From contig VXYL01000013.1 in NCBI GenBank assembly GCA_009846005.1, forward strand, positions 93,302 to 157,301: DNA of 64,000 nt, in the 5' to 3' direction. This DNA comes from Gammaproteobacteria bacterium. Its GTDB lineage: Bacteria; Pseudomonadota; Gammaproteobacteria; Pseudomonadales; Azotimanducaceae. A program made the position numbers and the translations under genes. This document shows, piece after piece, positions 16,855 through 23,430 of the stretch; positions within the stretch are counted from its first letter, which is position 1, and every line of letters begins with the position of its first letter. The notes beneath the pieces are model-generated. The model was not told the origin of the DNA, searched no databases, and saw only the letters and a program-made list of their open reading frames with translations.

Positions 16855-17636
16855 TGCGCGTCTACCAAACCACCGCTCGTAATTTCGCCGGAGATACCGA
16901 AAACCGCATCCACAGCGACGAGGTCGCGGCGCAGTTCGGGTTCGCGGGGGCGCTGGTAGCCGGCGCGGCTGTATTCGGACACATGACGCGACCGCTGGTC
17001 GAGGCACTGGGGACCGACTGGCTCACGAACTGGACCGCCGACGTGCGGTTCCTCAAGCCCGCCTACCACGGCGATGCGTTGACGATTCACCACGAGGAAA
17101 CCCGAGGCGAACACACGGTCCGATGCCATGCGCGGGGCGTGCTGCTTGCCGAGTTGACGTCGACCCCAGGCGAGACCGCCGAGTCAAACCTCACCGTCAT
17201 CGGTGCCGGAGCGGCGATCGACGAACGGCCCGAGATCCATTGGGACAACGTGATGGTCGGCGAACCGTTTCCCGCCTGGACCTGGTCGTCCGACGCCATC
17301 GCCAACGCCGAGTCCGCCGCGCAGGTGGAAGACGACCTCGACTGCTACCAGAGCGGTGTGATCCACCCCAACGCGATCCTCGGCACGGCCAACCGCGCTT
17401 TCACCCGGCGCTATCTCCTGCCAGCCTGGATCCACGTCGGGTCGACTGTCAGATTCCGCAGGCTGTTGTGCGTGGGCGATGTGATCGAAGTACGCACCGT
17501 GCCGACGCGGAAGTGGCAGCGCAAAGGGCACGAGTTCGTCAGCTTGGATATCGCCTATCTCGTCGATGGCGCGGTGGCGACGGAGATTCGGCACATGTCG
17601 ATCTTTCGCGTTCGATCGGACCGGACGCCGACTTAA
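16854..17636 (+). CDS. MaoC-like acyl dehydratase
   Basis: A 260-residue double hotdog protein. The first half has HSDEVAAQFGFAGALVAGAAVFGHM, which matches the conserved substrate-pocket stretch of MaoC/HTD2 dehydratases, and the second half has HPNAILGTANRAFTRRY and VGDVIEVRTVP. Enzymes of this group add or remove water at CoA- or carrier-bound enoyl groups. The ATG at 16854 shares a base with the dctM stop, so the enzyme is co-translated with the TRAP transporter. This suggests it acts on the CoA form of the imported acid (inference). The frame is open far upstream inside dctM, but only this start gives family sequence. Confidence 0.82.
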   Translation: MRVYQTTARNFAGDTENRIHSDEVAAQFGFAGALVAGAAVFGHMTRPLVEALGTDWLTNWTADVRFLKPAYHGDALTIHHEETRGEHTVRCHARGVLLAELTSTPGETAESNLTVIGAGAAIDERPEIHWDNVMVGEPFPAWTWSSDAIANAESAAQVEDDLDCYQSGVIHPNAILGTANRAFTRRYLLPAWIHVGSTVRFRRLLCVGDVIEVRTVPTRKWQRKGHEFVSLDIAYLVDGAVATEIRHMSIFRVRSDRTPT

Positions 17637-17671
17637 GGCCCACCTAGAGTTGTGACGCTCTCGCAGCAGGG

Positions 17672-18115
17672 TCAACGCTCGGTACGAGATTTCTCCCCGA
17701 CTAGAAGGGTCTCCACCCGGACAACACGTTCCCGCAGTGACCCGATGTCCTGACGCAAACCGCCGATCTCGGCCTTCATCTCCTTACGCAAGCCGCCGAT
17801 CTGCGTATCCAACTGCGTGTAGAGTTCCCGGAGCACCGTGTTGTGCAGGTCGCGCATCTCCACGCGAACGCCCGCAATCTGCTGGTATATGACACCGAAT
17901 GCGCCAAGCACCGCCGCGACAACAAACGTTGCCAGCCACTTGAACAACCGAAACTCGTTCTGGGTGACGGCTTCGGACCGGCCCGAAACGATACGATCTT
18001 CCTGGTCCACCCGAGCCCCGGATCCGGGCGCGTTTGACTCCAACGCGGTCAAGCGAGAAGCCATCCGCTCGAATTCCGTGCGCGTAATCGCGCCGGTGTT
18101 CGCCGTCGACGCCAT
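17672..18115 (-). CDS. Small coiled-coil membrane protein, paralogue of 35713-36171
   Basis: About 147 residues from the ATG at 18115. An N-terminal heptad region (TRTEFERMASRLTALES) is followed by EAVTQNEFRLFKWLATF, one transmembrane helix (VVAAVLGAFGVIYQQIA) and a long C-terminal coiled coil ending in SLRERVVRVETLL. The same layout and the same NEFRLFKWL...YQQIA core recur in the protein at 35713. No enzymatic motif is visible. It could be a membrane-tethered oligomeric scaffold; the function is unknown. The two copies lie just outside the two ends of the maltodextrin locus, in the same orientation. Confidence 0.75.
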   Translation of the reverse strand: MASTANTGAITRTEFERMASRLTALESNAPGSGARVDQEDRIVSGRSEAVTQNEFRLFKWLATFVVAAVLGAFGVIYQQIAGVRVEMRDLHNTVLRELYTQLDTQIGGLRKEMKAEIGGLRQDIGSLRERVVRVETLLVGEKSRTER

Positions 18116-18236
18116 CGTCCCGTTGCCTAGCGTTCTCGACGTCCACTGTGCGCGTATTCCCGTATCCGCGCAATGGCAAATCGGCAAATGCGGGCAACCT
18201 GATACGTATTTTCACGTAATCAATATTGCGGTGCCA

Positions 18237-19295
18237 TCATTCAGCGTTCCGCGAGAAGACCACCGCCGAGTCCACGGCGAGGTCGACATTCGACGACCCG
18301 ACGTCCTCGCGCCGCCAAAGGGCCTTGATCGAATGGCCAGCGACTGCGAGGTGGTATACCGACTCGCCACCTAACCGTTCGATGCCAACCACCTCCGCGG
18401 TGATGCCACCCGTGTCCACGATGGCGACTTCTTCCGGGCGGACGCCGAAGGTGCACGGTCCATCCGCGACATCGAGGTGTTCGGGGAGAGCGAAGGCGAG
18501 GTCTCCTGCGACGAATCGGCCGTCGCGGACGATACCGTCGATGAGATTCATCGGTGGCGTCCCGAGGAAGGACGCCACGAATGCGTTGGCGGGGTTGTGG
18601 TAGGCCGTGAGCGGTGTCGCGTGCTGCTGCAGCCGGCCGCCGTCGAGGATCGCGATGCGATCCGCCAAGGTCATCGCTTCCACCTGGTCGTGGGTGACGT
18701 AGATCGTCGTCGTGCCGTGCTGTTCGTGCAGGCGTCGCAGTTCGATGCGCATCTGGCCGCGCAGCTTGGCGTCTAAGTTGGATAGCGGCTCATCCATGAG
18801 TAGCACCTTCGGGCGACGCACGAGTGCGCGCCCAATGGCGACGCGCTGGCGCTGGCCGCCGGAAAGGTCGCGGGGCTTCTTCCCGAGTTCGGTGGCGAGG
18901 CCGAGCATGTCCACCGCTTCGTCGACCCTCCCGGCGATCTCGGCGGGGTCGAGACGTTCGCCGCGTCGTGCCATGCGCAGGCCGAATGAGAGGTTCTCCG
19001 CGACGGTCATGTGCGGATAGAGGGCGTAGGACTGGAACACCATGCCTAAGCCCCGGGCACCCGGCGGCAGGTCGTTGACCTTGGCGCCGCCGATGCGGAT
19101 CTCCCCCTCGGTGATCTCCTCGAGGCCGGCGAGCATGCGCAAGGTGGTGGATTTGCCACAGCCGGAAGGTCCCAGGAGAACCAGGAACTCCCCCGCGTCC
19201 ACCGTGAGATCGAGCGCATCCACGGCCAACGTGCCATCGTCGTAGCGTTTGGTGACACCCTGGAAGACAACGTCGCGACTCGCCTCGGTGGCCAT
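18237..19295 (-). CDS. Maltodextrin-type ABC transporter ATP-binding protein
   Basis: A 352-residue ATPase of the MalK/UgpC group: Walker A GPSGCGKST, signature LSGGQRQRVAIGRAL, Walker B VLLMDEPLSNLDAKLR, H-loop VTHDQVEAMTLADRI, and a C-terminal OB-type regulatory domain (FGVRPEEVAIVD onward). It powers the permease pair encoded just upstream in the operon, three bases from the stop of the MalG-like gene. It is the last gene of the minus-strand alpha-glucan operon. Confidence 0.95.
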   Translation of the reverse strand: MATEASRDVVFQGVTKRYDDGTLAVDALDLTVDAGEFLVLLGPSGCGKSTTLRMLAGLEEITEGEIRIGGAKVNDLPPGARGLGMVFQSYALYPHMTVAENLSFGLRMARRGERLDPAEIAGRVDEAVDMLGLATELGKKPRDLSGGQRQRVAIGRALVRRPKVLLMDEPLSNLDAKLRGQMRIELRRLHEQHGTTTIYVTHDQVEAMTLADRIAILDGGRLQQHATPLTAYHNPANAFVASFLGTPPMNLIDGIVRDGRFVAGDLAFALPEHLDVADGPCTFGVRPEEVAIVDTGGITAEVVGIERLGGESVYHLAVAGHSIKALWRREDVGSSNVDLAVDSAVVFSRNAE

Positions 19296-19298
19296 GGT

Positions 19299-20579
19299 CT
19301 ACCCCTTTACTCCGCCGAAACTCAAACCCTGCACCAGCGGCTTTTGGAACAGGACGAATAGGATCACCACCGGCACGCTTACCAGGATGCTGGCCGCCGC
19401 GAAATCACCCCAGCGCTGGCCGTTGGCGGGGATCATCGACGCCAGGCCGACCGGCAGCGTGTATTGCTCGTTCGACGTGTTGAAGACCAGAGCGAGAAGG
19501 AACTCGTTCCAGGCCGCGAGAAACGAAAACAAGGCGGTCACCGCAACCGCAGGCAACGACAGCGGCAACACGATGCGCCGGAATACCTGCACCTGGGTGC
19601 AGCCGTCGAGCAGCGCGGCTTCCTCCAGTTCCCGGGGCACGGTGTCGAAGAACCCCTTCAGCATCCACACGCAGAGCGGCAGCGCGGTCACCGAGTAGGC
19701 GAGGATCAGGCCGATGCTGGTGTTCAGGAGTCCGAGCGTCTTCATGACCATGAAATAGGGAACCAGGATGATGACGCCCGGGAACATCTGCACCAGGAGC
19801 ACAGCGAACATGGCCTGGGAGCGGCCCGAGAACTTGAAACGGCTGAAGGCGTAGCCCGCGGGAATCGCAAACGCAAGCCCGAGCATCGTGGTTCCCGTGG
19901 CCACGGTGAGCGAGTTCCGGGTCCAGAGCCAGAACGACTCGCCGACGATCAGCCGCTCGAAGTGCTCCATGGTGAACGCATCGCCGATGGCACCTCCGAG
20001 CGCGTTGCCGGGGGACACGGCGACGTCGACAATCCAGACCACGGGCACGACCACCAGCGCGGCGGCGTGCCATAGCAGGAGATGGGTCCCGAAGGACTCG
20101 AGCCGAGGCGCGAGGCGGCGATGCCGGGCGAGTCCGACGGCGGCGGTTTCGCCGTCGACCTGGCCTGCGAACCAAACCCGGACCTCTTGGGAAAGAAGCC
20201 AAAAGAGCGTCAAAACACCGGGCCCGATCAGCCACGCCCTTGAGAAGAGATCGTAGAACGAGAAGGACGATCGCACCAGCGACAGCAGCCCGATGGCCAA
20301 CGCGGACACGGACACGAACACCGCCGCCAGCCAGCAGATCCGCCGGCTTCGGGCAGGGAGTGCTTCGGAGCCAATGACCAAAGCGGAGAGCGTCACGAGC
20401 GCGGCCACGCCGCTCGAAGCAAGCATCGTGGCGACGAGGTCTTCGCGGATCCATTCGCCGCCCAAAACCAGCAGATTCACGATGCCCGCGCACGGCAGCC
20501 AGCGGCGCAGGAACGTCACGGCCACGGGCCGGTACCAGCGAACAGCGATGTCGTCGTAGCTGTCTCTCGCAGCGCTCAC
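19299..20579 (-). CDS. MalG-like carbohydrate ABC permease with N-terminal extension
   Basis: An inner-membrane permease of about 426 residues from the GTG at 20579, which overlaps the upstream TGA as GTGA. The C-terminal 280 residues are a normal MalG-type domain with the ATPase-coupling EAA loop (LEEAALLDGCTQVQVFRRIVLP). The first 150 or so residues are extra: three or four hydrophobic segments (for instance VAALVTLSALVIGS and LAAVFVSVSALAIGLLSLV) not present in ordinary MalG. A longer frame from 20621 reads back into malF and is not needed. It forms the channel with the MalF-like protein. Confidence 0.9.
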   Translation of the reverse strand: MSAARDSYDDIAVRWYRPVAVTFLRRWLPCAGIVNLLVLGGEWIREDLVATMLASSGVAALVTLSALVIGSEALPARSRRICWLAAVFVSVSALAIGLLSLVRSSFSFYDLFSRAWLIGPGVLTLFWLLSQEVRVWFAGQVDGETAAVGLARHRRLAPRLESFGTHLLLWHAAALVVVPVVWIVDVAVSPGNALGGAIGDAFTMEHFERLIVGESFWLWTRNSLTVATGTTMLGLAFAIPAGYAFSRFKFSGRSQAMFAVLLVQMFPGVIILVPYFMVMKTLGLLNTSIGLILAYSVTALPLCVWMLKGFFDTVPRELEEAALLDGCTQVQVFRRIVLPLSLPAVAVTALFSFLAAWNEFLLALVFNTSNEQYTLPVGLASMIPANGQRWGDFAAASILVSVPVVILFVLFQKPLVQGLSFGGVKG

Positions 20580-22042
20580 GAAATCGCCTCCAGTGCGCGG
20601 GTCTTCTTTAGATAGAACCACGAGAAGCCCAGCAGGATCAGGAAGATCGCCACCGACCAGGCGGCGGCCACGCCGTAGTTGCCGTACTCGAACGCCACGT
20701 CGTAGACGTAGGTGATAAGGATGTCGGTGGCACCGGGCTCGCCGAAGCCCACGTAGGGGGCACCGCGGGTCATCAGGTAGATGACGTGGAACATGTTGAT
20801 GGTCCAGATGAAGCCGAGCAGTGAGAGCGGCACCACGACGCTCTTCAAGCTCGGCACGGTGAGGTGCCTGAACTGGCGCCAGCGACCGACACCGTCCACC
20901 TCCGCCGCCTCCATCATTTCCTGGGGTACGCTCTGCAATGCACCCGAGAGCGCCATCATCATGAACGGCACGCCCAGCCAGATGTTCACCAGGATCACCA
21001 GCGTCCGCGCCGCGCCCGGCTGGGTCAGCCAGTCGAGATCAGTGCCGAGAACCGCATTGAGAAGTCCAGCCGGTTCAAGCATGCCGCGCCAGGCGAGTAC
21101 CGAGATGTAACCGGGTATGGCCCAGGGCAAGAGCAGCAACGTCCGGTAGACCGTGCGTCCCTTCAGTCCCGGCCGGGTGAGCGCGGTGGCGATCAGCAGC
21201 CCCAGGCAGACATGCATCGACACGTTGGCAACCGCCCAGACCAACGTGAACAGGGATACCCGTGCAACGCCTGGCGTGACAAAGATCGTCCCGAAATTCG
21301 CAAGCCCCACCCAGCTCTGCTCGCCGAGATGGGACTGGTGCGCGTCCGTGAACGCCAGCCAGATCCCGTAAGCGACGGGGTAGAAGGTCAAGACGGCCAA
21401 CGCGATGACCGCCGGGGCCACGTAGAGGTGGGCCAGCCTCGCGCCGCGTCGACCCTGGGTCGCATCGCGCCAGCGCAGGTAGGCGAGCAGGACGACCAAG
21501 GTCAACACGATGGCGCCGAGCGCGAACAGCACCGGACGCGTGTCCGGCGGCGGCGTGCGCTGGTCCAGGGCATCGGTGCGCCCCGGCACCGGGACGATGG
21601 GATGGAGCGGATCGCCCCGTGCATTCACCGAGACCACGGCGATCCAGTGCTCGACGCCGGGAACCATCCCCGGCAGGGCACAGGAGAACCGCTCCGTCGC
21701 CGCATCGAGCACCGCGGCGCCGGTCGCATCGCGATGCATGGGCAACGCGTCGCTCCAGCAGGCGTCGTAGGCTTCCTCGATCGGCGTACGGGGCAGCGCG
21801 GATGTATCGCCGATTCGGATGGTCGAGTGCAGTTCCGCTTCCCGAAGCGAGTCGAACGACGCCCCCGCAGTCCACACCTGTACCGCGCGGCGCTCGGTTG
21901 ACCTCGGCAACGTGACATCCACGTGGATGCGCCGGTACTCGGCGAGGTCGCTGCGAACCACGACGTCAGGAGTCTCCTGGGCAACAGCCGTAGCCGCTAG
22001 CGCCGCGAGCACGAAGCCGACAATTGGGTGTCGGATCTTCAT
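20576..22042 (-). CDS. MalF-like carbohydrate ABC permease with periplasmic N-terminal domain
   Basis: A 488-residue permease. The C-terminal 300 residues are a standard binding-protein-dependent permease domain with the coupling loop (EMMEAAEVDGVGRWRQFRHL). Before it come a signal-like first helix (VGFVLAALAATAVA), then about 145 residues predicted to be periplasmic with two cysteines (AYDACWSDAL; RFSCALPGM), then a second transmembrane helix. This beta-rich extension is unusual; E. coli MalF has its large periplasmic domain in a different loop. It may help dock the binding protein (inference). The gene overlaps those on both sides by four bases. Confidence 0.9.
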   Translation of the reverse strand: MKIRHPIVGFVLAALAATAVAQETPDVVVRSDLAEYRRIHVDVTLPRSTERRAVQVWTAGASFDSLREAELHSTIRIGDTSALPRTPIEEAYDACWSDALPMHRDATGAAVLDAATERFSCALPGMVPGVEHWIAVVSVNARGDPLHPIVPVPGRTDALDQRTPPPDTRPVLFALGAIVLTLVVLLAYLRWRDATQGRRGARLAHLYVAPAVIALAVLTFYPVAYGIWLAFTDAHQSHLGEQSWVGLANFGTIFVTPGVARVSLFTLVWAVANVSMHVCLGLLIATALTRPGLKGRTVYRTLLLLPWAIPGYISVLAWRGMLEPAGLLNAVLGTDLDWLTQPGAARTLVILVNIWLGVPFMMMALSGALQSVPQEMMEAAEVDGVGRWRQFRHLTVPSLKSVVVPLSLLGFIWTINMFHVIYLMTRGAPYVGFGEPGATDILITYVYDVAFEYGNYGVAAAWSVAIFLILLGFSWFYLKKTRALEAIS

Positions 22043-23424
22043 TCGCGCATCTTGGCGTCAAGTTCGACGTTGGCGGCGGCGAGCGCCTCGGCCGGTTCCA
22101 TATCGCCTTCGTAGACAAGCTGAAGCGCCGTGTCGAGCGGCTCGAAGATGAGCGACACGCCGCGGATCGTGGGTGCCGGGACGCAGGACTCGGCCTGGCG
22201 CAGGAAGCCTGCGGCGGCGATATCGTCGAACGTCGTTGGATCCGACGACAAGGCGAGGTGCGTCGGGGGCGAGTAGGTCGCCTCCGTGAACCGGCGCTGG
22301 ACGTCCGGCGAGTTGAGCCAGAGCGCCAGCTCGAATGCCTCGACCTTCACCGCGCTCTGTTTCGATATCGCCCAGCCGTGGTAGCTGAGTTGCGGCGCCA
22401 TGCGCAGCCCGGTCTCCGCGACCACGGGCAGCGTCGCAATACCGATGTCGATGCCGGCGTCGAGGTAGTCGCCCCAGTTCCAGGGGCCATCCAGGATCAT
22501 GGCGACCCGGTTCTGGCTGAAGCGGGTTTTCATGCTCTCGGGGTTGATACCCCGGGGTGACACGCGGTGTTCCTTCTCCAACGCCTGGAAGTACGCCAGT
22601 GCGTCGGCGGAGCCGGGCGAGTCCAGCGTCGGGTTGTGTTCGTCATCGAACAGCGCCCCCCCGAAGCCGGTCTGGAAACCGAACCACCAATACGACGTCT
22701 TGACGGGCACCGCCATGCCGTGGATTTCGTCCTGCGTTAGCCGACGAGCCGCCGCGAGCAGATCGTCGGTGGTCCATTCGTCATGGGGATAGGGCTCGGT
22801 TGCGGCGTCGAACAGCGTTCTGTTGTAGATGAGGGCCAGGCAGCTGCCGGTCGATGGAATACCGTAAAGGGCGTTCTCGTAGCGCATCGCCTGCAAACCC
22901 CGCGGATCGTAGTCGAGGCGCTGGGCCGAGGTCAGGTGGGGACGGAGATCCTCGAGCAGGGGCAGCCCCTCGATGCGCACGTAGCCGATCTTGCCCACAT
23001 CGTCGTGGGAGATGCGGATGAGGTCCGGCGCTTCGCCGCCTTGCGAAGCCGTGATGAATTGCACGACGTTCTCCACGTAGGGAATGCGTTCGGCGTTCAC
23101 CATCAGGTGCGGGTGTGCGTCCCGAAAGGACTGCACCGCGTCGAGGAATACGGCTTCCTCGCGCGTGTCGGCCGTGTAGGAGTACCAGACCTCGATGGTG
23201 CGGGGAGCCGGCTCCGCGCCGACCATCGACGCCGCGCCGGCCGCGAACCACACGAGAAACGAACCGGCCGCGGCACAGATGCGCAGGCGAGGACGGCGCG
23301 TAGGGGACGGGCTTGTCCCGTCCCGTTTCCGTAGCAGCGACAACGTCCGACGCGGGCGGGGACAAGCCCCGCCCCTACGGGGTTTCCCGCTCACACCCGG
23401 CCGGTCCGTACCCGTTCCCGCCAA
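22039..23424 (-). CDS. Maltodextrin-type extracellular solute-binding protein
   Basis: A family 1 binding protein (MalE-like): EVWYSYTADTREEAVFLDAVQSF, LPLLEDLRPHLT, YGIPSTGSCLALIYN, MILDGPWNWGDY and the C-terminal helical region fit the family. It delivers linear oligosaccharides to the MalFG-like pair. The start is uncertain: the signal-peptide core (AAAGSFLVWFAAGAASM) directly follows DNA that belongs to REP cluster 2, and the only upstream in-frame starts (TTG 23424, a GTG a few codons later) lie beyond the hairpins. The repeat either became part of the coding sequence or displaced the native start. Confidence 0.88.
   Translation of the reverse strand: MAGTGTDRPGVSGKPRRGGACPRPRRTLSLLRKRDGTSPSPTRRPRLRICAAAGSFLVWFAAGAASMVGAEPAPRTIEVWYSYTADTREEAVFLDAVQSFRDAHPHLMVNAERIPYVENVVQFITASQGGEAPDLIRISHDDVGKIGYVRIEGLPLLEDLRPHLTSAQRLDYDPRGLQAMRYENALYGIPSTGSCLALIYNRTLFDAATEPYPHDEWTTDDLLAAARRLTQDEIHGMAVPVKTSYWWFGFQTGFGGALFDDEHNPTLDSPGSADALAYFQALEKEHRVSPRGINPESMKTRFSQNRVAMILDGPWNWGDYLDAGIDIGIATLPVVAETGLRMAPQLSYHGWAISKQSAVKVEAFELALWLNSPDVQRRFTEATYSPPTHLALSSDPTTFDDIAAAGFLRQAESCVPAPTIRGVSLIFEPLDTALQLVYEGDMEPAEALAAANVELDAKMRE
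23300..23378. repeat. REP-like cluster 2, two hairpin units
   Basis: Unit 4: GTAG 23300-23303, stem GGGACGGG 23304-23311, complement 23317-23324. Unit 5: stem GGGCGGGG 23354-23361, complement 23367-23374, CTAC 23375-23378. The units point in opposite directions. The cluster lies at the 5' end of the binding-protein gene and within its open frame. It lacks the conserved 38-base outer flank of the other clusters. Confidence 0.88.
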
Positions 23425-23430
23425 CGGGCG

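Noticed and set aside
23300..23378. REP hairpins as Rho-independent terminators
   Set aside because: No T-run follows the stems on either strand, and several copies lie at gene starts or inside open frames.
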